Origin: Candidatus Bathyarchaeota archaeon
Lineage (GTDB): Archaea > Thermoproteota > Bathyarchaeia > Bathyarchaeales > Bathycorpusculaceae
DNA: 64,000 nucleotides
Assembly: GCA_026014485.1 (NCBI GenBank)
Contig: JAOZIE010000001.1
Coordinates: 3,336 to 67,335, forward strand
Direction of reading: 5' to 3'
The notes under the pieces were generated by a model. That model had not been told where the DNA came from and searched no databases. It worked only from the letters and a program-made list of their open reading frames with translations. Positions 21,110 to 31,008 of this stretch are shown piece after piece. Position 1 is the stretch's first letter; each line of letters starts with the position of its first letter. The translations under genes and the position numbers were made by a program.

Positions 21110-21985
21110 ATGCTTGATTCAAAGAAAAAGGTTTCCGTGATAATGCCTTTTTCAGAAACCACAGAACGACATACGGTTCAGTATTGGACCCGACACTTCA
21201 ATTCTTACCTAAAACCGCTTATAGAAGAAGTTGAAAGCGCAGAGGCCGTACGCTGTAACCCCTTAACCGACGAAACCGCCCAGCAAATAATACTGGACTT
21301 AGCAAAGACCGACATCGTGGTTGTGGACATAACAGACCAAGACCCCAGTGTTCTGTGGGAGCTCGGCGTTAGACAAAGCTTCAGGAACTCCACTGTAACC
21401 ATAGCCGAAACAGGAACCAAAGTGCCTTTCCAGTTTACCCAAAAAGGCATCCTGTTCTACAACGGCGACTACTTAGATAATCAGGCATTCCAAGAGAAGT
21501 TTAAGACGACTCTTGAAAACTGCATGATGTCACCAGATGAAAACGACAGCCCCGTTTTGGAGACCTTGGGGGGCAGAGGCACGCTTTACGGCATCATGCA
21601 TAAAGAAGAAAACGCCCGAAAAATAGCTGGTTTACAGTTGGAACTCAACGTTAACGATACGCTGCTTGGACAGATTTTTGAGAACTGTGTGAGGAACAAG
21701 GCGTTACGTGCAGCTAACAGGGCTGAAGCGAAGAAGATGACGACAACGCCGCTTAAAACCGCCGCCATCGAGTATTTGCTGATTAACCGCTACGTCGACA
21801 TGGACAAAACGTTCTATTCCACAGTTTACGCTTGCCACAACTTCATACAGGCAATAAACAGCCACCTAATCGAGTGGGAATCAACCAGCGCCGACAAAGA
21901 AGCAGAGGACTGGCTGTTAGCCAACAAGGAAGCTGTCTACAGGAACATGTCCAAACTAAAGGAGCTTCTGCAGCAAGCAAAATAA
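21110..21985 (+). CDS. Nucleoside 2-deoxyribosyltransferase-like / TIR-like N-terminal domain protein, uncharacterised
   Basis: 'VSVIMPFSETTERHTVQYW...LAKTDIVVVDITDQDPSVLWELGVRQSFRN' Rossmann-like signature; novel C-terminal helical half. Internal Met at 21110 is a better start than 20993. Confidence 0.6.
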   Translation: MLDSKKKVSVIMPFSETTERHTVQYWTRHFNSYLKPLIEEVESAEAVRCNPLTDETAQQIILDLAKTDIVVVDITDQDPSVLWELGVRQSFRNSTVTIAETGTKVPFQFTQKGILFYNGDYLDNQAFQEKFKTTLENCMMSPDENDSPVLETLGGRGTLYGIMHKEENARKIAGLQLELNVNDTLLGQIFENCVRNKALRAANRAEAKKMTTTPLKTAAIEYLLINRYVDMDKTFYSTVYACHNFIQAINSHLIEWESTSADKEAEDWLLANKEAVYRNMSKLKELLQQAK

Positions 21986-22028
21986 CTCGGACTGCAGCGG
22001 TCCCTTTCCCGAATCCTCCATTGGACAA

Positions 22029-22667
22029 TCATGTTGGTGGTGCAGGGTTAGCTTTCGATTGGAATTCCCTTAGAACCGCCACTGACGAAGAAACCGCTAT
22101 TATAATGAAGACAGAAACCACAACAGGAGTCAACCTTATTCCCCACGGAGTATAATTGAGCAGCATAAGAATTAGGGGGGCAACTACGATGCTTAGCCCT
22201 AAACTAAGCACGAACCGTTCAAGACCACCCAGGTAGTCCTCGCCGATTTTGAAGGGAATTTTTGAAGGATAAAGGGCTTTTACAATGGCATAGCCCAGCA
22301 GAAATAGAACCATGAAAACCCCCAAGGCGGAACGGAGGTAGGCGCTTGGGTAGGCGGCTTCGGGTATGACAAACGCGGATACTGCTGCTGCCAGCGCCAA
22401 CATGATGGTGACCCAGTACCAAGCTGCTTGCTTAGAGAAAAGATACGTTTGAAAGCTTCGGGGAGCGGGTTCCGCGGCTTTGACGAAGTAAAGGGTTCCT
22501 TGGCTTTCCATCTGTAACAGCAGGTGAGTTATTTCTTTTTTGGGCAGCGCTGTTTTTGTTTGGAGTAAAGCAACTAGTTTTTCGGTGGTTTCAGGCTTTT
22601 CCGTTGTTACCGTTTCAAGCACTATCTTTTGTATCTGGTCCCTGCTCAATCCCCGCTTGTTGTCCAA
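22029..22667 (-). CDS. Membrane protein with N-terminal HTH-like region and DUF1616-like membrane domain
   Basis: wHTH-like N-terminus 'EKLVALLQTKTALPKKEITHLLLQMESQGTLYFV', then 'LRSALGVFMVLFLLGYAIVKALYPSK...GGLERFVLSLGLSIVVAPL'. Confidence 0.7.
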   Translation of the reverse strand: MDNKRGLSRDQIQKIVLETVTTEKPETTEKLVALLQTKTALPKKEITHLLLQMESQGTLYFVKAAEPAPRSFQTYLFSKQAAWYWVTIMLALAAAVSAFVIPEAAYPSAYLRSALGVFMVLFLLGYAIVKALYPSKIPFKIGEDYLGGLERFVLSLGLSIVVAPLILMLLNYTPWGIRLTPVVVSVFIIIAVSSSVAVLREFQSKANPAPPT

Positions 22668-22691
22668 GCCGCCAATCTCCCGTTTACATCG

Positions 22692-22907
22692 TTAAATGTT
22701 AAACACGATGCTGATTACTCTAACTAAGACTATTATTAAGAATAGTGTCCCTACAACCCAAGTTACGTTACGCAGTTTCTTCCTGTTTATGGCAAGGTTT
22801 GTCAAGCCGTGGTATGGCGAGGTAAGTTCCAGCGTTATCAGAAAGACAATTGCGCCCAAAGCAAGAAGTAAAGCAACATCCATATACTCTAACGGTGGAA
22901 TCTGCAT
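22692..22907 (-). CDS. Small two-TM membrane protein, hypothetical
   Basis: 71 aa with two hydrophobic segments, in line with neighbouring genes. Confidence 0.55.
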   Translation of the reverse strand: MQIPPLEYMDVALLLALGAIVFLITLELTSPYHGLTNLAINRKKLRNVTWVVGTLFLIIVLVRVISIVFNI

Positions 22908-22968
22908 TCTTGCGCCATTTCCTTCTTAACTTTAAAGTAGGTTACTGATTTCAGCTTTTCTCTTCAGA

Positions 22969-24915
22969 TTATTCTTTTTGGGGTAGCGAAAACGCTTTTT
23001 CAGTAACCTTTGGCTTCGGTTGGCTGTCCTGAAAAGCATCCGCTGCAGCGTCACCCTTCTGGGCATCCATTGGAAATTCTATGCCGTCAAGGTCTTCAGC
23101 CCCATTTTGGAGCTTTTCAGAAGCCGTGGGTTCGGCAAAAAACGCTGGTTCTTCAGCGGGGGCGGGCGGGGGAGATTCTGTAGCAGGGGGAACCTCAAAC
23201 GCGGGTTCAGGTTTAGGTGCCTTTTTTTCTGCTTCAAGAACCTCAAGTACCCATGCAAACTCGTCGTTGTTATCAGCAGTGTCTGGGGTTTCAGCTGCTT
23301 TCGGTTCTTCCGCTAAAGGTTCTTCCACTAGAGGGTCTGGCTTAAGTTCTTGTGGCGCCTCAGTCTGGGTAGTTGAGTCCTCTGAAGATTCGGGTTCCTG
23401 TGGGGGAGCAGCGGGTTCCTCGGGTAAGGTTTCGGGTTCTTTCTGCGTTACCCAGGGACCTTCAAAGTCGTTTTCCATGACTTCGCTGGGCGCGGTAACT
23501 GGGGGCGAAGCGTTTGGCTGCTTGGGGCGAACCCAAACATTTTCTTCAATTAGGTCAGGGGCTTCATCTGGGGGCGATACCTCGGGGCTTGGGGTAAACT
23601 CAGAAAAAGCCGACCCTGCTTCTGGCGCTTCCTGAAGGGTTATTTTCAGTTCGGGGGGTTCAGGCAGAACTATGGGCGCCGCTGGTTCAAGGGGAACATG
23701 CTCGGGAGACTCTTCGGGGGCTTCTTGTAATTCAGGTTTCGCACCAACAAACAACGGAGACGGTTGCCCAAAGGTCATTAACGGAAATTTCACGTATTTC
23801 TGGATAGGCCAGAAGTTTGGGGGTTCAACGTATGGAGCCTCGGCGTGTTTTCCGAGGTGTTCTTCGTTTATGGTGATAACTGGAATGGGCGGTTCCTGAA
23901 CTATGGAAACCTCTGCCTTCGACTCTATAACGCCAGCGTCTTTCTCCTCTGCCTGTGGGTTAATGACAATTACGGGAACGTTAGGCGGCGGCGATTCTTC
24001 TCTGTCGGCTTCTTTCGTGGTTACGTTGCAGGTGACTTCAATGGGGATTTCAGGCGGTGTCGGCACAAACCCCTCGGGCGGCTTGAACCGTTCCGCGTCT
24101 TTACCAAAGATAATCGGCATCGCAGCCTCATCCAAAACCACCACTGGAGACTCAATTAGATACTCGATGCGCATGCCGTTAACAGATAGGTTTCGGGCTT
24201 CTCTGAGGATAATTACTGGTTCACCCGCCGCTTTAGCCAAAGCACAGGCTATGGCGCTGGAGAAGAGACAGCCGAGTTGGTTATGGGTCAGCATCTGGGC
24301 GTCTGTTTTCTGGCAGAGTTGACAGAATAAGGTACCGGTTGCTTCAACGACAACTATGTTGCCGATGACGTTAATTTCGAGGGCTTCAGCGGCTTCCAGA
24401 TTTGTAACCATCAGCTTGGGCAAAGCTTCCTGCAGGTAGGCAAGGTCAACTTTGGTGAAGGATACACCAAGCTCCCGTTCAAACATTCTACAAAGCTCTA
24501 AGCCGGGAGGTGAAAAGAAAACGCCGTTTTTCTGGTCGCAGTAAAGTTTCTCGTTGGTTTCCCCTGAGGTGGGCAAAGATGTTTTGGGGTGTTTGGGAAC
24601 AAAAACGAGGCTGCTTTCGATGTCTTTTAGGTTTTTTGGAGGCAGATAAACGCCTTTTGAGGTCAGTTTTAATTCTATCAGAACCCGCTCTATGTTGCTA
24701 AAGATGGAGTCTGCTGAAGCCGTGAACAGGGATAAAGGCACATGCTTTACGGGTTTAATGTAGAATAGGATTGCAGCCCAAAAGCCTATGGCTAAACCGA
24801 TGATAGCCAGAAAAGATGACCCGTAAAAGGCAGAAGCAACAACAAGAGCTACACCTAACGCAAGCAGAGCTAATGTTGCGACACGGACGAAACGTCCTTT
24901 CCCCAGCTTCTCCAT
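22969..24915 (-). CDS. Membrane protein with two N-terminal TM segments, globular domain and long Pro/Glu-rich disordered tail
   Basis: 648 aa; hydrophobic 'VATLALLALGVALVVASAFYG' and 'FLAIIGLAIGFWAAILFYI'; C-terminal ~330 aa dominated by P/E/A. Confidence 0.75.
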   Translation of the reverse strand: MEKLGKGRFVRVATLALLALGVALVVASAFYGSSFLAIIGLAIGFWAAILFYIKPVKHVPLSLFTASADSIFSNIERVLIELKLTSKGVYLPPKNLKDIESSLVFVPKHPKTSLPTSGETNEKLYCDQKNGVFFSPPGLELCRMFERELGVSFTKVDLAYLQEALPKLMVTNLEAAEALEINVIGNIVVVEATGTLFCQLCQKTDAQMLTHNQLGCLFSSAIACALAKAAGEPVIILREARNLSVNGMRIEYLIESPVVVLDEAAMPIIFGKDAERFKPPEGFVPTPPEIPIEVTCNVTTKEADREESPPPNVPVIVINPQAEEKDAGVIESKAEVSIVQEPPIPVITINEEHLGKHAEAPYVEPPNFWPIQKYVKFPLMTFGQPSPLFVGAKPELQEAPEESPEHVPLEPAAPIVLPEPPELKITLQEAPEAGSAFSEFTPSPEVSPPDEAPDLIEENVWVRPKQPNASPPVTAPSEVMENDFEGPWVTQKEPETLPEEPAAPPQEPESSEDSTTQTEAPQELKPDPLVEEPLAEEPKAAETPDTADNNDEFAWVLEVLEAEKKAPKPEPAFEVPPATESPPPAPAEEPAFFAEPTASEKLQNGAEDLDGIEFPMDAQKGDAAADAFQDSQPKPKVTEKAFSLPQKE

Positions 24916-25122
24916 TCAGAGCACCGATTTTTTAGGTCTTTTATTACGTCTCAAAGAGATAAGTTTATCCAATAAAAAAGAGAACAACCAATAATCAAAC
25001 TGCCTCGGAAACCACGTGGTGCTAAAACAATCAACGAAGTCAGAGTTTTTTATGTTCCTGTTTGTTGGTACACCTGAAATTATAAATAACCGAGTAAAGG
25101 ACATCTGCAAGGGGAAATCTGG

Positions 25123-25491
25123 ATGTCTTGGGGTAACTCAGTCATTCTTCAAGCACACGAGAAGATAGTAAACACATGGAAGGGAGTGTGGATAACCAAA
25201 GAAGAAACCCTTCCAGAGAAGAACACTGGGCAAAAAGTAAGAGAAGTACTGAAACAACGGAAAAAAGGGTACCTTGTCCTGACAAACCACAGAATCCTGT
25301 TCATTGACGAGGAACAAACTATGCTCTCAATGTCGTTGAAGGAATTCGCAGAAACATGGATGGAAAAAACACCGACAGAAATAGAATCCCCAAAGAAAAT
25401 GGAAACATACGTGTTTCAACTATCAAACGTTGGGAAAAAAGAGTTTGATAAATTCAGAGAACAAGTCATCTATTTTTCTCAAAAAGTCTAA
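25123..25491 (+). CDS. Hypothetical protein, possible PH-like fold
   Basis: 122 aa; 'RKKGYLVLTNHRILFIDEEQTM' resembles bacterial/archaeal PH-domain signature. Confidence 0.6.
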   Translation: MSWGNSVILQAHEKIVNTWKGVWITKEETLPEKNTGQKVREVLKQRKKGYLVLTNHRILFIDEEQTMLSMSLKEFAETWMEKTPTEIESPKKMETYVFQLSNVGKKEFDKFREQVIYFSQKV

Positions 25492-25529
25492 AACGCGACT
25501 AACCTATCTCTTTTTAGATTTAGAATCGG

Positions 25530-26576
25530 CTAAATGTCTCGTTCGACCATGTATTCTACTATTTGCCGTATGAACCGTTTGTCTTCAGAGTCTGGGGCTT
25601 CACTGTAAGCCACATCGAACTCCTTCAGCGCTTCTTCGGCTAACTGTAGAGCACTCTGGCGACCGTACTCGATGCTTCCGTATTGTGACATTAAACGATA
25701 AACCCAGTTGACTTGCTTTCGTTTACGCTGCTGCCGCGGAATTGCTAAAAAAGCCACCAGCTTTTCACGTTCAGATTTGCTGCAGCTATTCAGCAGATGG
25801 ATAAGCATCAGGGTTCGTTTTCCTTCCCAGATGTCGCCGCCGATTTCTTTTCCGTACTTTTGCTGTACCCCAATCAAGTTGAGTATGTCATCTTGGATTT
25901 GGAACGCGGCGCCCATGAAGTATCCAAAACGGTTAAACCGGTCAAGACCCGAAGAGCCGCCATTGCCGATTAAGCCGCCGATGCGGCAAGGGTGAATGCA
26001 GGTGTACCAGCAGGTTTTCTTTAGGGTCATGCGGAGGTAGTCTTCATCTTTTAGGCTGCAGATGTTGTCGCGTACCCAACCTAACTCCATAGCTTGACCT
26101 TCAACAGACTGCCGCGTCATGTGTTCAATTTCGGCGAGCACTTGCCAAGTCATTTTTGGACCGATAATGGAGAGATTCTGCTTTAGGGAGGTTATGGCAA
26201 GCAGGTTCATTGCGTCGCCAAGGTTTACCGCGAGAGGCACGCCGTGGGCAGAGTTCATGGTGGGTTTGCCTCGGCGAAATTCGCTCTCGTCCTCTACATC
26301 ATCGTGGACAAGGAATGCGTTGTGAAACAATTCGAGGGCAACTGCCGACTTGACAGCGCTGTAGGTGCTTCCGCCGAAAGCTCGGCAGGTGGCTATGCAT
26401 AAACCGGGTCTTAGTCCTTTGCCGCCTCTTTCGGGGTAGCAGGGAACAAGGTCGTAGAGGTATCTTCGGGGTTCTTTGGACTGTAAAAAAGGCTGCATGG
26501 CATGCAAGGTTAGCTCTTTGTAGCGGTTTAGAGTACTCTCTACTAGTTCAAACTTGTTCGCTTGCATTACCAGCAC
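25530..26576 (-). CDS. Polyprenyl (isoprenyl) diphosphate synthase
   Basis: 'LVHDDVEDESEFRRGKPTMN' first Asp-rich motif and 'GAAFQIQDDILNLIG' second motif. Confidence 0.93.
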   Translation of the reverse strand: MLVMQANKFELVESTLNRYKELTLHAMQPFLQSKEPRRYLYDLVPCYPERGGKGLRPGLCIATCRAFGGSTYSAVKSAVALELFHNAFLVHDDVEDESEFRRGKPTMNSAHGVPLAVNLGDAMNLLAITSLKQNLSIIGPKMTWQVLAEIEHMTRQSVEGQAMELGWVRDNICSLKDEDYLRMTLKKTCWYTCIHPCRIGGLIGNGGSSGLDRFNRFGYFMGAAFQIQDDILNLIGVQQKYGKEIGGDIWEGKRTLMLIHLLNSCSKSEREKLVAFLAIPRQQRKRKQVNWVYRLMSQYGSIEYGRQSALQLAEEALKEFDVAYSEAPDSEDKRFIRQIVEYMVERDI

Positions 26577-26590
26577 GTTTAGAAGCGGCT

Positions 26591-27316
26591 TTATTCAACC
26601 TTGAGCACTATTTCAGACCGAAGCTGGTTCATGTTGCCAGCTAGCACCAAACCCGTGTAGGTTCCAGGCTTAGTTTCTTTGGGAACCGCAACGACTACTG
26701 TGACTTTTTCGCTTTGGTGTGGACCTATCTTGAGCGCGGGGGGCATGAATTTGATGAGGCTTGAAGAAAGCCTTTCGCCCATGTCGCTGAGTAGGTCTGT
26801 GCTGTAGAGTTTGAACTCTTCAGTCTGCACGTTGCCGTTGTTCTCGAAGGATATTGGGATTTCTGCGAGCGCTCCAGCTTTCACTGACGGAGCGGTTATA
26901 ACGGATCTTTCTGCGGAGACTTGAGCTTGCGCGATTTTTGTGACTTTAGGTTCTTCCAACGGCGCAGTAATGGCGCTTGCAGTTTTGTCTGCTGATTGCA
27001 ACGCAAAACTGAACACATCAACGAAAATGTCCACTACTTCGTGGGCGTCACGTCGGAACCTTTGGACCAGCGCGTCGGGTTTTTCTGCGCTCACTTTCTC
27101 TCCAATCGGAGATTTTGACTGCATCTGTTTAGCGACCTGTATAACTGCAGATATTTCGGATTCCATAACTGATGCTGCTTTTTGAGCCACATTAGTAGTG
27201 GTTGCTGAAAAGTCTTTAGAGATACTTAAAAAGTCCCCATATAACTTTTGTGAAGTAGTTGACGTCTTGCCGTTAACTTGGTCTGTTTCTGCCTTCTCAA
27301 CTTTTTCGTTTGACAT
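26591..27316 (-). CDS. Hypothetical protein with C-terminal Ig-like/CARDB-type beta domain
   Basis: C-terminal 'SVKAGALAEIPISFENNGNVQTEEFKLYSTDL...KVTVVVAVPKETKPGTYTGLVLA'. Confidence 0.6.
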   Translation of the reverse strand: MSNEKVEKAETDQVNGKTSTTSQKLYGDFLSISKDFSATTTNVAQKAASVMESEISAVIQVAKQMQSKSPIGEKVSAEKPDALVQRFRRDAHEVVDIFVDVFSFALQSADKTASAITAPLEEPKVTKIAQAQVSAERSVITAPSVKAGALAEIPISFENNGNVQTEEFKLYSTDLLSDMGERLSSSLIKFMPPALKIGPHQSEKVTVVVAVPKETKPGTYTGLVLAGNMNQLRSEIVLKVE

Positions 27317-27402
27317 TGATTTCAGGCTTCCCCTCAGAACTCAACATACATTCCGTGAAATATATAATATTTACGGTGTAGCATCAAGCCAGATGTAAAT
27401 CT

Positions 27403-27813
27403 TTGCACAACTGCATAACTCGAACAAGAAACGATAAAAAGCACGTTTTTAAGCTAGCACTCAAAGGGTTAGAAGGGGCAACTGTTGTGATTGAAGTCAC
27501 AAATGAAAGTGCGTTAGCAAAGCAGCTTAAGGAAAAACCAGATGTAGTTGCACTGTTTTACTCTTCGTGGTGTCCCTTCTGCCGCAGTTTCCTTTCAACA
27601 TTTAACAAGTACGCCAAAAAGCAGGGTGACGCAGAGTTTATTCGAGTTAAAATCGAAGAGGACGAAAATCCGCTGTGGGAAAACTACCAGCTGGAAGCGG
27701 TGCCATCAGTTATCCGCTTCGCGATGGGGCAAGTTTCTAGAAGGCTGGATTGCAGGCAAGGCGTTGGGCTAAACGAACAAGAGTTCACCCAGTGGCTTGC
27801 AACAAAAAAATAG
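27403..27813 (+). CDS. Thioredoxin-family protein (start uncertain; GTG at 27487 possible)
   Basis: 'VVALFYSSWCPFCRSFLSTFNKYAKK...AVPSVIRF' thioredoxin fold with CPFC. Confidence 0.85.
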   Translation: MHNCITRTRNDKKHVFKLALKGLEGATVVIEVTNESALAKQLKEKPDVVALFYSSWCPFCRSFLSTFNKYAKKQGDAEFIRVKIEEDENPLWENYQLEAVPSVIRFAMGQVSRRLDCRQGVGLNEQEFTQWLATKK

Positions 27814-27961
27814 CTCTGGCGAACAACTTTGTGAGGTTCTGTTTCGCCGTTTGGTCTGCGTCGGATTATTTGGAAGCTTCAACAAAGCGGCATTTCGCAC
27901 TTGAGAAATATGAAAATAAAAGTGGAGCGGTTGTCTTTTTGGGTTTTGCGTTTCTTGGGGG

Positions 27962-28150
27962 TTATGGGGGAAGTCTGCTTGATTGCTCGCCGTGTATGCC
28001 CCAGTTTGTTTTCGGGACGTCGTGTATGATTACCTGAACTTGGTCTGCTGTGACGCCGATTTGCTCGAAAGCCCTGGTTATGCCTTTGATTAAGGTGGCT
28101 TTTTGTTCGTTTGTTTTTCCTGCCCAAGCTTCAACAATGACTACTGGCAT
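27962..28150 (-). CDS. 4-oxalocrotonate tautomerase family protein
   Basis: MPVVIVEAWAGKTNEQKATLIKGITRAFEQIGVTADQVQVIIHDVPKTNWGIHGEQSS, catalytic Pro after initiator Met. Confidence 0.9.
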   Translation of the reverse strand: MPVVIVEAWAGKTNEQKATLIKGITRAFEQIGVTADQVQVIIHDVPKTNWGIHGEQSSRLPP

Positions 28151-28313
28151 GGAAGCTTTTTCACCTCCGCTGTTCAAGCTGCGTTGTATTGTGGGTTGTC
28201 GGGGTTTTTACGTGTTGTGTTTCGCCTCTGGGAATATGTCGGAAACTGCAAGTTGACTCTTAAAGCTAAACGCGAAAGAAGAAGTCGTTGTGAGCTAAGG
28301 GAGAAAGCTTTGA

Positions 28314-28664
28314 ATGATGAGAATTAGAACGTACCCGACGATGATGCTTGCCTTGATGGGTTCCATGGACTGCTTAACCACGGTCATCGGCATACTGTAC
28401 TTTGGAGCAGTTGAGCTTAATCCGTTGATTTCTGGCGTAGTAAGCACCAATCTGCCAGCGTTTGTGGTTTTGAAGCTCACCACCACAGTGTTTGTCTGCC
28501 TAATTTTTGTTCAAGCAGAAAACATCCTGTTGAAGACCAAAGACAAAACAAGCAAGGCGTTCTCTTGGACACATAAGCTGCTTAAAGTGTCGTATGTGGG
28601 AGTTATCCTGTTCTTGGTTGTGGTGGTAGCCAACAACGTGCTGGTTTTGGCGAGGGCAATTTAG
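28314..28664 (+). CDS. DUF5658-like small membrane protein
   Basis: 'DCLTTVIGILYFGAVELNPLISGVVSTNLPAFVVLKLTTTVFV'. Confidence 0.65.
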   Translation: MMRIRTYPTMMLALMGSMDCLTTVIGILYFGAVELNPLISGVVSTNLPAFVVLKLTTTVFVCLIFVQAENILLKTKDKTSKAFSWTHKLLKVSYVGVILFLVVVVANNVLVLARAI

Positions 28665-28714
28665 CCGTTAGAGGCAGAACTGCTTTTAAAGACGCCAAGC
28701 GTAAAGGATGCGTA

Positions 28715-29098
28715 ATGCCAACGCATACACCAACACAAAGCGGCTTCAAAGTTGAAGTAGTTTCACTTATACTTGACAGGCAAACAGAGAAGGCGTTAGA
28801 GCTGCTTTCGGAAGCCTACAGCGTAGATGTCCCCAAGCTCAAGGTCGGGTTACCAAAGGGGCATGTTAGGAAAGCTTACGGAACCTACACCGCCAAAAAC
28901 CAGACAATAAGCGTTTTGAACAGCGACATCTTTGGCAACCCATTTGTAATTCTACACGAGTTTTATCATCATATACGCAGCCGAAACGTAGACAAACAGC
29001 ACAAGGGAACCGAGAAAAACGCGGATAAATTTGCTGTGGAATTTTTGCGGGAGTTCCAAGCGGCTGCTGCGAAGGCGGCTTTGGAAAAAGGTGCTTAA
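28715..29098 (+). CDS. Putative zinc metallopeptidase-like protein
   Basis: HEFYHH motif in 'FVILHEFYHHIRSRNVDKQHKGTEKNADKFAVEFLREF' (HExxH with downstream E..A..FA). Confidence 0.6.
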   Translation: MPTHTPTQSGFKVEVVSLILDRQTEKALELLSEAYSVDVPKLKVGLPKGHVRKAYGTYTAKNQTISVLNSDIFGNPFVILHEFYHHIRSRNVDKQHKGTEKNADKFAVEFLREFQAAAAKAALEKGA

Positions 29099-29511
29099 CG
29101 GTTTTCGCTGGTTTCGTTGGTTACCTGCAGGGGCAGTTTTTCCCCGTTTGAGTCGTATGCGGCAACGCACGTTTCTCCTGTGAAGGGGTAACCCACAATC
29201 ATCAGGATTCTGCCAAAAAAGTAGTTGAGGTCAACATGGCTTGGCGAGATGTTTCCAGAGGGGTGGCTGTGTACAGTGCCGATTAAGCTGAAATCGCCCG
29301 GAAGCAAGTACGGGTTGAAATGTGCGTATCCTTCGCCGTGGATGGTGAAGGGCGCCAAAACCAAGTCGGTGATGCGGATGACGCCTTTCTTTTTCTTGCC
29401 GCGAAGCATCAAAAAGCTTTCTCGTGGGTAAAGCTGCTTTGCACCCGCGAAAATGGCATCTAAGATTTCCCGCGGAATCTGCACCGTTGTGGCTTCTGGC
29501 ATAGCAACCAA
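29095..29511 (-). CDS. JAMM/MPN-domain metallopeptidase-like protein
   Basis: 'GTVHSHPSGNISPSHVDLNYF' (HxHx10D) and upstream Glu in 'YPRESFLML'. Confidence 0.85.
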   Translation of the reverse strand: MVAMPEATTVQIPREILDAIFAGAKQLYPRESFLMLRGKKKKGVIRITDLVLAPFTIHGEGYAHFNPYLLPGDFSLIGTVHSHPSGNISPSHVDLNYFFGRILMIVGYPFTGETCVAAYDSNGEKLPLQVTNETSENR

Positions 29512-29922
29512 AGAAGGCGTTTAGGTTATTTACTTTTACCATGACGGCTGGAGCTTTCCACTAGCCACCAAACCATCAGCGAGCCCTATGTGTGCAGGCA
29601 ACAATTACGCCACCAAACAGACCCGCCCCGTAGAAGATGCAAACTTGGGTTATTTTCTGTTTCTTGTCAATTGGCTGCCCCCCTCGTTTTTGGCAGGCTT
29701 TGCAGCGGGCTGCTTTTTTGATTTAGAACGCAAAACGGGTTTATTCCATGTCTAGAAAAGGGTGAAAAAGGCAAAATCTGGCTGAAAAAGGGTCAAACGA
29801 CAGCGACATATTCGCGTAGCCTCAACTCTGCCAAAGCCAAACGCCCCAGAACTACGCCTTTTCCGCGCGTGGATGTCGGTAAAGATTTTAAGCAGCGCAC
29901 CGTAGAAAAAGTGCAAACATGT

Positions 29923-30010
29923 GCCGAGGTGGCAGAGTGGTTAACGCGCGGGCCTTGAGAGCCCGTGGATCTTACGGTCCGCAGGGGTTCGAATCCCTTC
30001 CTCGGCGCCA
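29923..30010 (+). tRNA. tRNA-Ser(TGA) with long variable arm and encoded CCA
   Basis: Acceptor gccgagg/cctcggc, anticodon loop CTTGAGA, variable arm, T-arm agggg-ttcgaat-ccctt, 3' GCCA. Confidence 0.93.
29977..30009 (+). repeat. attL-like repeat (tRNA-Ser 3' end)
   Basis: gtccgcaggggttcgaatcccttcctcggcgcc. Confidence 0.8.
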
Positions 30011-30399
30011 AATTGTTCAAAGCAGCCCGAATTAAGCGCTGATTATCGTTACTGAATTCTGTAACGCCGTTACAGTTTTCCGTAATGCTCACCACTGCGC
30101 GCTATAGCAAAATAAGTTGCTCGTGCCAGATGTGCAGTGTTAGTTTTTATGCGATAACGCAACACACGACCGTAATCACACGCAGTCACTTTTATAAGCA
30201 AATTTGGAGGGACTCGAGCGTAAAAAGAGAATGAAGAAGCTATTAATAGGTTCAGTCGAGCACAGTAAGTGCAGACAAAAAGGGTACGACATTGTAACCT
30301 TAATTCGTCTCCATGTGGTTTCCAAGTTGAAAAGTAGGAAAAAGACCCTAAAGGGAGGGTAGCAGGGTAAAACGAAATTGGCGTTTTCTATTATTCTTA

Positions 30400-30855
30400 A
30401 TGATTTCGCATCATCCCCCAGAAAGATTACATCACACCCTTCGCATAAGTGTTAGGAGAAAAAGTATTTACCTTTGTTCAAGATGCACAGGTACAATTTT
30501 AGGAATAATAACGATTTTTGTAGCTAATGCCTTCGGGCTAAGACTACCAATAGAGTGGTATCTCCCGGTTATTTCCCTTTTACCATTGATGGCTACTGTT
30601 GATTGGTTTACGCAGAGCGCCAAATTAAGAGAAAGCAAAAACTCGCTACGAGTTAGTTCTGGATTCCTATTAGGCAACTCAGAAGCATTATTTTTGTTAT
30701 TGATAATTGATGGCTTTTTCTTGAAGTTTTTAATTGCTTTAGGAATAGCCGCAACGTACGCCTTTTCAATATACCTAATTGCAGCTAAAACCAAATGTTT
30801 AGATCCATACCTTAATGAAATAAATCAAATTCAGAACAATTCTGAGTCAAAATAA
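30400..30855 (+). CDS. DUF2085-like membrane protein
   Basis: 'SHHPPERLHHTLRISVRRKSIYLCSRCTGTILGI' signature plus TM segments. Confidence 0.75.
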   Translation: MISHHPPERLHHTLRISVRRKSIYLCSRCTGTILGIITIFVANAFGLRLPIEWYLPVISLLPLMATVDWFTQSAKLRESKNSLRVSSGFLLGNSEALFLLLIIDGFFLKFLIALGIAATYAFSIYLIAAKTKCLDPYLNEINQIQNNSESK

Positions 30856-31008
30856 TGAGTTTTGGATTACAGATCGCAAATAACAGGCGTTCGCAAAAAA
30901 ATCTCGCGGGCTATTGTTTAAAAGTTGCAAAGGGTTTGCCAAAGTAAATTCCATGCAAAAGCTTAAATCCTCATAGCCACAACTTTCAACCCAAGTTGGG
31001 ACTTAAAC

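Noticed and set aside
29793-30095. 100-aa - strand ORF
   Set aside because: Reads antisense through tRNA-Ser(TGA); 'RKGFEPLRTV...' is a typical tRNA-shadow translation.
30231-30362. 43-aa ORF (MKKLLIGSVEHSKCRQKGYDIVTLIRLHVVSKLKSRKKTLKGG)
   Set aside because: Short, no clear ribosome site or neighbour coupling; insufficient support.
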